A stretch of 32,826 nt of DNA from Deltaproteobacteria bacterium (GTDB lineage: Bacteria > Desulfobacterota > Desulfobaccia > Desulfobaccales > 0-14-0-80-60-11). The stretch lies in assembly GCA_016875015.1 (NCBI GenBank), contig VGSJ01000027.1, positions 1 through 32,826 of the forward strand, read 5' to 3'. The notes beneath the pieces were generated by a model that was given only the letters and a program-made list of their open reading frames with translations, ran no database searches and was not told the origin of the DNA. Below, piece by piece: positions 15,073 through 21,989 of the stretch; within the stretch, counting starts at the first letter, position 1; each line of letters starts with the position of its first letter. A program made the position numbers and the translations under genes.

Positions 15073-15911
15073 GGGGTCATTTCCCCCAGGGGCTCCAGAT
15101 GGAGAAAGCGCCGGACCTCGGGATGGGAGGAGTTCAGGAATTCCGCGTAGGTCCCCTGAAAGGCCCAGTGGCCCTCGTGGAGGAGAACCTGCCGATCCGC
15201 CACCAGTTCTGTCAGGCGCAGGTCATGGGTGACCACGATGGAGGTGACCTTCAGGATCTTCTGGAGGCTATAAATCAGCTGGCCGATCTCATTGCCGGTG
15301 ATGGGGTCCAGGCCGGCGGTGGGCTCGTCATAGATGATAATCTCGGGGTCCAGGGCCAAGCTGCGGGCCAGGGCGGCCCGGCGCTGCATGCCGCCGGAAA
15401 GGGCCGTGGGGTCCAGGGGCTCCACCCCCGGCAGCCCCACCTGGCCCAGCTTCTCCGCCACCCGGCGCTCGATCTCGGCTTCGCCCCAATCGGTATGTTG
15501 CAGCATGGGGAAGGCCACGTTTTCCCCCACCGTCATGGAATCATACAGGGCCGAACCCTGGAAGAGGTAGCCGGTCTTCAGCCTCAGGTTCCTCCAGTCG
15601 GTATCCGTGACAAACTCGGTAATTTCCACCCCTTCCACCGTGATGGCGCCCGCATCCGGGGTGGTCAGCCCCACCAGCATGCTGGTCAACACGGTCTTGC
15701 CGGAACCGCTGCGGCCCAAAATCACTATGGTTTCCCCCTGGTAGACCTCCAGGTCTATGCCGATAAGCACCTGATTTTCGCCATTTTCCCCAAAAGATTT
15801 GTGGATCCCCCGGAAGGAAATCAGGGGACGGCCGGGCTCCGGGATGACCCGGGCAGACTCCGCTTCCACCCTAAGGCCAGAGGAGTATGGTGAGTTTGGT
15901 GAGAAAGACAT
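15069..15911 (-). CDS. mlaF: MlaF-like ABC transporter ATPase
   Basis: This is the cytoplasmic ATPase that powers the MlaE permease. It has Walker A GRSGSGKT (about 68-75 counting from TTG 15917), the ABC signature LSGGMQRR, Walker B IIIYDEPTAGLDP and the switch His in VTHD. The start is uncertain. ATG 15911 has no clear ribosome binding site and overlaps mlaE by 41 bases. TTG 15917 is two codons earlier. GTG 15869 begins just after the mlaE stop and would drop 14 poorly conserved residues ahead of the family-typical ISFRGIHKSFG. Together with mlaE and mlaD it forms the core E-F-D unit; no mlaB (STAS) or mlaC gene follows. Confidence 0.88.
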   Translation of the reverse strand: MSFSPNSPYSSGLRVEAESARVIPEPGRPLISFRGIHKSFGENGENQVLIGIDLEVYQGETIVILGRSGSGKTVLTSMLVGLTTPDAGAITVEGVEITEFVTDTDWRNLRLKTGYLFQGSALYDSMTVGENVAFPMLQHTDWGEAEIERRVAEKLGQVGLPGVEPLDPTALSGGMQRRAALARSLALDPEIIIYDEPTAGLDPITGNEIGQLIYSLQKILKVTSIVVTHDLRLTELVADRQVLLHEGHWAFQGTYAEFLNSSHPEVRRFLHLEPLGEMTP

Positions 15912-16668
15912 CGGCAACCAGGATCAGCAGGACGGACCTCACCACCGAAGTTTTGGTGGCTTGGCCCACCCCGAACGTGCCATGTTCGGTGTTATAGCCG
16001 TGATAACAGCTCACAGTGCCCACGATAAGCCCAAAGATTGCGGTCTTGCCGATGCCCGGCAGGACATCCTTCAGCGTCAGATACTTGATAGTCAGGGTAT
16101 AGTAATAGGCGGGGGTCATACCCACCTGGGTCACCCCGATGACCAGGCCGCCTAAGATGCCGACGAAGTTGGCAGCCACGGTCAGCAAAGGCAAGACCAG
16201 CATGCAGGCCAGAATCCGGGTGACCACCAGGTATTTCATGGGGTTGACCGCGGAGACGGTGAGGGCGTCGAGCTGGTGGGTAACCCGCATGGAACCAAGT
16301 TCGGCGCCCATGCCGGCGCCGCCCCGGGCCGCCACCATGATGCCGGCCATCAGCGGGCCCAGTTCCCGGAAAAAAGACATGGCCACGCTGGTGGCGATGT
16401 AGTTGGAGGCCCCGAACCAACTCAACACCTTGAGGCCCTGCATGGCCAGGACCAACCCCACCGCAAAAGAGGCCACCACCACCAGGGTGAAGGATTTCAC
16501 CCCCAGCTGGTACATCTGGTGGACAACCTCCCGAATGAACCAGGGCGGGTGGGCCAGGGTGCGGCAGGCATCCACAAAAAAGAGGAACAAGTCCCCCATG
16601 TAATCGACGAAAGCCATCGTTTGATGGCCGGCCCGATAAAAAAAACCCCCTTTCAAGCCTCGCCCCAT
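15871..16668 (-). CDS. mlaE: MlaE-like ABC transporter permease
   Basis: This is the inner-membrane permease of the Mla phospholipid transport complex. The 265-residue protein has an N-terminal amphipathic helix and about five membrane spans. It shows the signature region FRELGPLMAGIMVAARGGAGMGAELGSM (the conserved R-E-L-G-P and G-A-E-L-G motifs of the MlaE/YrbE family). Length is as usual. ATG 16668 is preceded by GTGAGGG with suitable spacing, and a promoter candidate lies at 16745-16773. First gene of the leftward operon. MlaE in this group works with MlaF and MlaD; direction of lipid movement is debated for the family. Confidence 0.9.
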   Translation of the reverse strand: MGRGLKGGFFYRAGHQTMAFVDYMGDLFLFFVDACRTLAHPPWFIREVVHQMYQLGVKSFTLVVVASFAVGLVLAMQGLKVLSWFGASNYIATSVAMSFFRELGPLMAGIMVAARGGAGMGAELGSMRVTHQLDALTVSAVNPMKYLVVTRILACMLVLPLLTVAANFVGILGGLVIGVTQVGMTPAYYYTLTIKYLTLKDVLPGIGKTAIFGLIVGTVSCYHGYNTEHGTFGVGQATKTSVVRSVLLILVADVFLTKLTILLWP

Positions 16669-16744
16669 GCAACCCTCACAAACGCAAAAGATATGTCCGG
16701 GGCAACCTGACCTCCGACGCCTCGTTTAGGGTTACAACGTCTTA

Positions 16745-16773
16745 AAACTACCCAAAAATCAGGCCTGTGTCAA
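16745..16773 (-). promoter_or_regulatory. Candidate sigma-70 promoter of the mla operon
   Basis: On the minus strand TTGACA (16773-16768) is 17 nt from TAGTTT (16750-16745). The -35 is consensus; the -10 matches 3 of 6 positions. Transcription would start near 16738, giving mlaE a leader of about 70 nt. Confidence 0.45.
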
Positions 16774-16835
16774 GGAGAAACCCCCGGCTCCGGTCCGATA
16801 TCCGCCCGCCTCCCTGGGAATGGATCATGGATCAC

Positions 16836-16883
16836 ATTTTCGTATAAAAATGTTATCATTTTTGTGGATAAATATACGAAAAT
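16836..16883. promoter_or_regulatory. 11-bp inverted repeat, possible operator
   Basis: ATTTTCGTATA (16836-16846) and TATACGAAAAT (16873-16883) are exact inverted copies 26 bp apart in an AT-rich island within GC-rich DNA. The spacing between dyad centres (37 bp) is close to three and a half helical turns. It lies between divergent genes, so it could bind a regulator of the activator gene, the mla operon or both. The binding protein is unknown. Confidence 0.4.
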
Positions 16884-16956
16884 GGAATATAGGTGATATA
16901 GTTAAAGGGGATCGGACGGACGGACGAGGGGTCCAGGCCCCCGCCGGGGAGAATCC

Positions 16957-16983
16957 GCCGCCGGGCCACCGGCGGCTTTTCTC
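16957..16983 (+). terminator. Terminator-like hairpin in the activator leader (possible attenuator)
   Basis: GCCGCCGG (16957-16964) pairs perfectly with CCGGCGGC (16969-16976) around a GCCA loop and is followed by TTTTCTC. It is the best intrinsic-terminator shape in the window and lies 57 nt upstream of ATG 17040, reading in the direction of the gene. A second small stem, CCCC-GCC-GGGG, precedes it (about 16939-16950). No standard leader peptide or known riboswitch was recognised. Confidence 0.5.
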
Positions 16984-17039
16984 AGATCACCCAAGTAAAA
17001 TACGCCAAATTTTGCAGCCGGCTGCCAGCGAGTAATCTT

Positions 17040-18551
17040 ATGAACGACCTTAACCTGCTTTACGAGATTACCGAAACCATGGGGACCCTTGGCCCCCTGC
17101 CCCGCACCCTGCAACGGGTGCTCCAGATCCTGGCCCAGAGCATGGGCATGCGCCGGGGCACCGTCACCATCCTCAACCCGGAGACCGCGGAATTGCAAAT
17201 CGAGGTAGCCCACGGCCTCACCGCGGAAGCCCGGCGCCGGGGGCGCTACAAGCTGGGAGAAGGCATCACCGGCCGGGTGGTGGAGACCGGGGATCCGGCG
17301 GTGGTCCCCCGGGTGAGCCAGGAGCCGCTCTTTTTAAACCGGACCCGGTCCCGGGGCGCCCGGGAAAAGGACGAACTCTCCTTCCTGTGCGTACCCATCA
17401 AGATCAACTACAAGATCATCGGCGCCCTCTCGGTGGACAAACTTCACCGGGACCTGGACCTGGACCGGGATCTCAGGCTGCTCACTATCATCGCCTCCAT
17501 CATCGCCCAGACGGTCAACAACTTGCTGCTCGTCGACCGGGAAAAGGAACGCCTCCACAACGAGAACCTGAAGCTCAAGGGCCAATTGCAGGAGCGCTAC
17601 CAAATGGGGAATATCATCGGCACCTCCGGCCGGATGCGGGAGGTGTTCGAGATGATCGAACGGGTGTCCAAGAGCAACGCCACCATCCTGATCCGGGGCG
17701 AATCCGGCACCGGTAAGGAGATGGTGGCCTCGGCCCTCCACTACAACAGCCTCAGGGCCGACAAGCCCTTCATCAAGGTAAACCTGGCGGCCCTGCCGGA
17801 GACCCTGGTGGAGAGCGAACTCTTCGGCCACGAACGGGGGGCCTTCACCGGGGCCATGCAGCGTAAGCAAGGCCGCTTCGATCTGGCCCAGGGGGGCACG
17901 GTTTTTCTGGATGAAATCGGCGATCTCAGCCTCAATGTGCAACTCAAACTCTTGCGGGTTATCCAGGAGCGGGAGTTCACCCGGTTGGGCGGCACGGCCA
18001 CCCTGAAAGCCGACATCCGCCTGCTGGCCGCTACCCACCGGGATCTGGAGCAGGCCATGTCCACAGGATTTTTCCGGGAAGACCTTTACTACCGGCTCAA
18101 CGTCTTTCCCATCTACCTGCCCCCCTTACGGGAGCGCATGGCCGACATCCCGGCCCTGTCGGAGCACTTCTTGAACAAGTTCGCCGGGGAGCACCGCAAA
18201 TCGGTAAAGCGCCTGTCGGCCCCGGCCCTGGACCTGCTCATGCAATACCCCTGGCCCGGCAACGTGCGGGAACTGGAAAACATCATCGAGCGGGCGGTGC
18301 TGGTGTGCGACGAAGACACCATCCTCAGCGTCCACTTACCTCCCACTTTGCAGCGCCAGGAGCCCGGGGGGGACCACCGGGGCCTGTCCGCCCAGGTGGA
18401 GAACCTGGAGCGGGAACTCATCACCGAGGCCCTGCGCCAGACCCGGGGCAACCAGAGCCAGTCGGCCCAAATCCTGGACACCAGCCTCAGGATCCTGGGC
18501 TATAAGATCAAGCAGTACGCCATCGACGCCAAACGGTTCCGGGCCGATTGA
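17040..18551 (+). CDS. NifA-like sigma-54-dependent transcriptional activator (GAF-AAA-Fis)
   Basis: This enhancer-binding protein activates promoters read by RNA polymerase with sigma-54. In the 503 residues, a GAF domain (about 20-160) is followed by a short linker helix. The AAA+ domain (about 190-425) has Walker A GESGTGKE (220-227), the sigma-54-contacting GAFTGA loop (267-272) and Walker B VFLDEIG (288-294). A Fis-type helix-turn-helix closes it (about 455-500, ending RILGYKIKQYAID). The order and the C-terminal form resemble NifA and related nitrogen regulators. No cysteine motif of oxygen-sensing NifA was seen between the AAA and Fis parts. A -24/-12 promoter in front of the downstream glutamate synthase-like gene makes that a plausible target. 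Which small molecule the GAF domain senses is unknown. Confidence 0.87.
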   Translation: MNDLNLLYEITETMGTLGPLPRTLQRVLQILAQSMGMRRGTVTILNPETAELQIEVAHGLTAEARRRGRYKLGEGITGRVVETGDPAVVPRVSQEPLFLNRTRSRGAREKDELSFLCVPIKINYKIIGALSVDKLHRDLDLDRDLRLLTIIASIIAQTVNNLLLVDREKERLHNENLKLKGQLQERYQMGNIIGTSGRMREVFEMIERVSKSNATILIRGESGTGKEMVASALHYNSLRADKPFIKVNLAALPETLVESELFGHERGAFTGAMQRKQGRFDLAQGGTVFLDEIGDLSLNVQLKLLRVIQEREFTRLGGTATLKADIRLLAATHRDLEQAMSTGFFREDLYYRLNVFPIYLPPLRERMADIPALSEHFLNKFAGEHRKSVKRLSAPALDLLMQYPWPGNVRELENIIERAVLVCDEDTILSVHLPPTLQRQEPGGDHRGLSAQVENLERELITEALRQTRGNQSQSAQILDTSLRILGYKIKQYAIDAKRFRAD

Positions 18552-18578
18552 GGCCGGCATGGCGCGCCAATAGGGAAA

Positions 18579-18610
18579 CCGGGCGGAGGCGCGAGGCTCC
18601 GCCGCCCGGT
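18579..18610 (+). terminator. GC-rich hairpin after the activator gene
   Basis: ACCGGGCGG pairs with CCGCCCGGT across 18579-18610, with an inner CGGAG/CTCCG arm, 27 bp after the stop of the activator. No T-run follows, so it may work as a Rho-assisted end or an mRNA 3' stabiliser rather than a textbook terminator. Confidence 0.4.
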
Positions 18611-18753
18611 TCCGCCGCCCTGAACCCCGGCGTCTCCCCAAGCCTGGCTCCCACCATGCTCCGTCATCCTCAACCCAAGCCCCGACCCTTCTATGCACAG
18701 CGTCATAAATAATTGGACATGAATATGGTTGTTGCTAATCCAATGCTGCCTAC

Positions 18754-18842
18754 TTTGTCACCCTGAGCCGCAGGCGAAGGGTCTCTTGATTGGCGGCAAA
18801 GACGAGATTCTTCGCCGCCTGCGGCGGCTCAGAATGACAAAA
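18754..18842. repeat. Imperfect long palindrome, dispersed-repeat-like
   Basis: The left arm starts TTTGTCACCCTGAGCCGC and the right arm ends GCGGCTCAGAATGACAAA, so the roughly 89-bp segment folds back on itself with a few mismatches. Translated by chance it gives strings like CHSEPPQAAKN, which recur as spurious ORFs in many bacterial genomes (recollection). No coding capacity, so probably a non-autonomous palindromic repeat. Confidence 0.6.
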
Positions 18843-18884
18843 AAATCGTTTGATTGCTTTTTTTATATGAAAATATCCCGGTAG

Positions 18885-18931
18885 GGCGGGTCTCCGGGCC
18901 CGCCAGCCAGAGGCGGCCAGGGACGGCCGCC
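18885..18931. repeat. Paired REP-like palindromes
   Basis: Two neighbouring inverted repeats, GGCGGG/CCCGCC (18885-18904) and GGCGGCC/GGCCGCC (18912-18931), are flanked by GTAGGGCGG on the left and CCGCCCCAC on the right, themselves roughly inverted. The layout resembles the element at 21580-21608 but differs in sequence. Confidence 0.5.
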
Positions 18932-19090
18932 CCACCAACGCCAGCCATTTTTTCATGCTTCGTTGTGTCCGTAAGGAAATGATCTTTGGTATAAAAACCC
19001 CCGACCTGCCCTGCCTCTCCTGAGACCATAATCTCCCCGGTGCGAGACGTCTGGCGATATTATTTTATTTAATCAACCAGTTATAGACAT

Positions 19091-19130
19091 CGCCCCCTCC
19101 CGACTGGCGACCGACAGCCGGGAGGGGGCG
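19091..19130. other. Very stable 40-nt hairpin in AT-rich surroundings
   Basis: CGCCCCCTCCCG (19091-19102) and CGGGAGGGGGCG (19119-19130) form a perfect 12-bp stem, extended past one A-C mismatch by CTG/CAG, with loop GCGACCGA. Flanks are AT-rich. It could be the end of an unannotated small RNA, a repeat, or a structural element upstream of the sigma-54 promoter. No T-tract follows on either strand. Confidence 0.45.
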
Positions 19131-19282
19131 ACAATTGTTACGTTATTGTCAAAGCCACTAATGTTTAATACATTTTTGGCAACTACCCGCTTTTAATGAA
19201 CTTTATCGTAGGACTATTGGGGCTATCTGACATTTTTGTATGCGGCCAAATGGTAACTCATTGAATTATCAGTATTTTATGA

Positions 19283-19298
19283 TGGCCCAATCTTTGCA
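19283..19298 (+). promoter_or_regulatory. Candidate sigma-54 (-24/-12) promoter
   Basis: TGGCCC-AATC-TTTGCA has the invariant GG and GC placed exactly 12 bp apart (G19284 to G19296), matching the sigma-54 consensus TGGCAC-N5-TTGCA at nearly all key positions. It reads toward the glutamate synthase-like gene; transcription would start near 19308. A weak NifA-type upstream site, TGT-N10-TCA (19136-19151), lies about 147 bp before it; the consensus would be TGT-N10-ACA. Confidence 0.55.
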
Positions 19299-19570
19299 TT
19301 ACTAAAGATGCGATTTTGCAACTTTTTCAAGGGGTTGGCTTACGCCTAACTATTTAACCTATTGTTATTGCACATAATATGCATATAATTGCCACCATTG
19401 GTTTTCTGCTGGCCATCCCCCCTGTCCTGAAAGCATCGCAGTCTATTTTCAATTTTGTCAATTTACTAACACCGAGATTACCATATTGTGGTCAATTTTT
19501 GGTTTTATCGTAGAAAATAAGTGGCCGCGGCTCAACCAGGCCCATAATCCCTGAAGGAGGACAAAAAACC

Positions 19571-21148
19571 ATGAGTCTCAGCAATCCCAACCGCAGCCCC
19601 GCCACCTTAACCAAAAACCGGGTGAAGGCCGCTCCCGGCTCCGGCATCTGCGTCACCTGCCTGGACAGCTGCCCCGGTCCCTGCGAGATCGGCCGCTCGG
19701 CCATCCGGGGCCGGGAGATGCTCTATCCCCAGCCCTTCGGCAATGTCACCGCCGGGGCGGATAAAGACTACCCGGTGGATTTTTCCCACTTCAACATCCA
19801 GGGAACTTGCGTGGGCGCGGTAGGTATCAAGGCCGACTCGGATACGGCTATCTTCCCGGCGGTGGATGTCTCCGCGGAAATCGGGGTGAAAGAAAAAGTC
19901 AAATTATCCTTCCCGGCCTTTACCGGGGCCTTAGGGTCCACCGAGATCGCCCGGGTGCACTGGGAATCCATGGCCATCGGCGCGGCCATCAGCGGCATTA
20001 TCATTGTGTGCGGGGAAAACGTCTGCGGCATGGACCCCGCGGCCGACATCAAAAGCGGCCGCATCGTCCGCTCCCCGGAAATGGAGCGCCGGATCAAAAC
20101 CTTCCGTAAATGGCATCAGGGAAAGGGCGACATCATTATCCAGGCCAACGTTGAGGACGGCCGCCTGGGCGTCCCCGAATACGTCATCGAAAAACTGGGG
20201 ATCGAGTTCTTCGAACTCAAGTGGGGGCAAGGCGCCAAGAACATCGGCGGCGAGGTCAAGCTGCACACCCTGGAGCGGGCCCAACTCCTTAAAAGCCGGG
20301 GCTACATCGTGCTCCCCGACCCCAGCGACGCGGCCACCGAAGAGCGCTACCTGGCCAAGGGCATCAAGGAATTCGAACGCCATTCCCGGGTGGGCATAGT
20401 GGATGAAGACGACTTCCATAAGACGGTGGAGCACCTCCGGAACGTCGGCGCCAAGCGCGTCTCCCTCAAGACCGGGGCCTACCGGCCCGTGGACCTGGCC
20501 CGGGCGGTGAAATTCGCCTCCGACGCCAAGATCGACCTGCTCACGGTGGACGGCGCCGGCGGCGGCACCGGCATGAGCCCCTGGCGCATGATGAACGAGT
20601 GGGGCATCCCCACCGTCTACATCGAGTGCCTGCTGTACGAGTTCCTGAACCATCTCAAGCAGCAGGGCAGGTTCGTGCCCGACTGCGCCATCGCCGGCGG
20701 CCTGTCCCTGGAAGACCATGTGTTCAAGGGGCTGGCCCTGGGCGCGCCCTTCGTCAAGCTGGTGTGCATGGGCCGGTCCATCATGACCGCGGCCATGGTG
20801 GGCACCAATGAGGGCCGGAAACTGGAAGAGGTGTGCTTCCGGGAGGAACGGGACTGCAAAGAGGCCTACGTGGAGCATTTCGCCGAGGCCGCAATCCTGC
20901 GCCGGGATTATCCCCTGAGCCAGTATGGCCGGATTCCCGCCGGCGCCATCGGCATGTACAGCTATATAAGCCGCATGACCCAGGGGCTGCAGCAGTTCAT
21001 GGCCGGGGCCCGGAAGTTCGCCCTGAAGTATATCGACCGGAACGATCTCTTTGCCCTGACTGAAGAGGCCGCCAAAGTCTCCGGCATCCCCTATGTCATG
21101 GATGCGGATGCCAAGGAAGTGGAGCGGATCCTGGGCTATCGGCGTTAA
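19571..21148 (+). CDS. Stand-alone FMN-type glutamate synthase family protein with N-terminal Cys cluster
   Basis: This 525-residue protein matches the central/FMN (GltB domain-2-like) part of glutamate synthase, which reduces 2-iminoglutarate to glutamate. It shows KWGQGAKNIGGEV (217-229), the flavin-binding DGAGGGTGMSP (327-337) and AIAGGLSLEDHVFKGLALGA in a TIM-barrel arrangement. There is no glutaminase domain, so it is not a full GltB; archaeal-type and anaerobe homologues are similarly short. The usual C-terminal 3Fe-4S cysteines of GltB are not seen. Instead the N-terminus carries C27-X2-C30-X3-C34-X3-C38 (CVTCLDSCPGPC), which could hold an iron-sulfur centre. A strong GGAGG precedes the ATG. 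A -24/-12 promoter and a neighbouring sigma-54 activator suggest nitrogen control. The true substrate in these short family members is often unproven. Confidence 0.85.
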   Translation: MSLSNPNRSPATLTKNRVKAAPGSGICVTCLDSCPGPCEIGRSAIRGREMLYPQPFGNVTAGADKDYPVDFSHFNIQGTCVGAVGIKADSDTAIFPAVDVSAEIGVKEKVKLSFPAFTGALGSTEIARVHWESMAIGAAISGIIIVCGENVCGMDPAADIKSGRIVRSPEMERRIKTFRKWHQGKGDIIIQANVEDGRLGVPEYVIEKLGIEFFELKWGQGAKNIGGEVKLHTLERAQLLKSRGYIVLPDPSDAATEERYLAKGIKEFERHSRVGIVDEDDFHKTVEHLRNVGAKRVSLKTGAYRPVDLARAVKFASDAKIDLLTVDGAGGGTGMSPWRMMNEWGIPTVYIECLLYEFLNHLKQQGRFVPDCAIAGGLSLEDHVFKGLALGAPFVKLVCMGRSIMTAAMVGTNEGRKLEEVCFREERDCKEAYVEHFAEAAILRRDYPLSQYGRIPAGAIGMYSYISRMTQGLQQFMAGARKFALKYIDRNDLFALTEEAAKVSGIPYVMDADAKEVERILGYRR

Positions 21149-21178
21149 CCCAGTAATATCTGTTTTCTGTAAAAGAAA

Positions 21179-21213
21179 GCCGGGGCCGCGCCGCCAGTGG
21201 CGGGCGCCCCCGG
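21179..21213 (+). terminator. GC-rich hairpin after the glutamate synthase-like gene
   Basis: GCCGGGG and CCCCGGC form the outer stem and CCGCC-AGT-GGCGG the inner stem of a strong hairpin 31 bp after the stop. No T-run follows, so transcription end is inferred from position only. Confidence 0.4.
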
Positions 21214-21305
21214 CCCGTACCTTTGCTTCCGGCGCGCTTAAGCCCGCCCCGCCCTCCCGCTTGGGACCCCCTTTCCCTAAACCGCCCGCTAACTGTTCTA
21301 AAAAG

Positions 21306-21333
21306 TTTTCCGTTTTCCGTTTTCCGTTTTCCG
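21306..21333. repeat. Tandem heptamer repeat, TTTTCCG x4
   Basis: Four exact head-to-tail copies of the 7-bp unit TTTTCCG. Short heptamer arrays of this kind occur in intergenic DNA of many bacteria and can vary in copy number. No gene is nearby in phase to be affected. Confidence 0.85.
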
Positions 21334-21515
21334 TGGAACCGCCGCCCCGGCTGTGGTGCTCTGAAAAGTTAACAAGGGCTGGCACTGCCCGCCATAATTA
21401 CGATCTCTACTTTTTCATGCTTTACGGGTGGACCAAGGACTCATGAATGACTGACCTGAACAGTTCCGGCGTTTTTCGTAGTTTTTCGCAGGGCGCGTCT
21501 CACGCCCCATTCTTG

Positions 21516-21633
21516 GTGCGTAATACCGTGTTCCCTTTGAAATGAAACAAACCATCCAGATAACCTATTGATATCTCTCGTAGGGGCGGGTTTCAAACCC
21601 GCCCCTACAAAACGAACACGGTATAAGACGCAC
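21516..21633. repeat. Nested inverted-repeat element (MITE-like)
   Basis: Outer arms GTGCG-TA-ATACCGTGTTC (21516-21533) and GAACACGGTAT-AAGA-CGCAC (21614-21633) are inverted copies. Inside lies a perfect palindrome, GTAGGGGCGGGTTT / AAACCCGCCCCTAC around a single C (21580-21608). The whole is about 118 bp, non-coding and in a gene-free gap, like a small non-autonomous element that has captured or contains a REP-type palindrome. No flanking target-site duplication was identified with confidence. Confidence 0.55.
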
Positions 21634-21800
21634 CCTTGAAGGGAAATTACCTTTTTGAGCGCAGGTTGGCATTAGCCATCGAGATCTCGCGCCCGCAATC
21701 CCGCCGGCGCCTTCTGGTTAACATCCCAAGTTCAACCGAACTCTTAACCGCATGATACCTGGTCAGGGGCCGCTGGCGCCGGCCCAAGGGTAAAATTTGC

Positions 21801-21830
21801 TTGACTTTAGTTAGGTTATCAGCAGATTAT
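21801..21830 (+). promoter_or_regulatory. Weak promoter candidate for the RND-MlaC pair
   Basis: TTGACT (21801-21806) and GATTAT (21825-21830) are 18 nt apart in a locally AT-rich patch about 160 bp upstream of the TTG start at 21990. The -10 match is modest. Confidence 0.3.
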
Positions 21831-21989
21831 ATTTGCATATCATAAAGTTGGGGGGGGGTCCCGGTTCGGCCAGCATCCTTGGGGGAGGGCAGGCCTCCCG
21901 GCCCGGGACGACATAGACGAGCCGCCACAACCTTTGCTGCAGATTCAACCTTTCCCCTGAAAAGCCGATCTAACCGGTAGAGGAAAACG

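Larger units (their letters stand above)
16669..17039. other. Divergent intergenic region between mlaE and the sigma-54 activator
   Basis: This 371-bp gap holds the mlaE promoter candidate (16745-16773, minus strand), an AT-rich 11-bp dyad (16836-16883) and a terminator-like hairpin (16957-16980) in front of the activator gene. Composition switches sharply from GC-rich to AT-rich at about 16830 and back at about 16905. No convincing small gene was seen. Confidence 0.6.
18552..19570. other. 1-kb non-coding region with repeats and a sigma-54 promoter
   Basis: No credible gene is seen in this gap. Its left half is GC-rich and carries a strong hairpin (18579-18610) and two dispersed-repeat-like palindromes (18754-18842, 18885-18931). 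Its right half (after about 19040) is clearly AT-rich, interrupted by one very stable GC-rich hairpin (19091-19130), and carries the -24/-12 promoter (19283-19298). The leader from that promoter to the glutamate synthase-like ATG would be about 260 nt. Confidence 0.6.
21149..21989. other. 840-bp non-coding region with several repeats
   Basis: No gene is supported here. It holds a GC-rich hairpin just after the glutamate synthase-like gene (21179-21213), a 4x heptamer tandem repeat (21306-21333), the nested inverted-repeat element (21516-21633), a possible promoter (21801-21830), an 8-9 G run near 21849, and a small GGGAGG/CCTCCC palindrome near 21883-21899. Confidence 0.6.

Noticed and set aside
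16885-17039. Known riboswitch in the activator leader
   Set aside because: No match by eye to cobalamin, c-di-GMP, fluoride, Moco or guanidine consensus; only the hairpin itself is supported.
19931-21385. 484-codon minus-strand frame opposite the glutamate synthase-like gene
   Set aside because: Same reason: it mirrors a well-conserved gene and has no recognisable motif.
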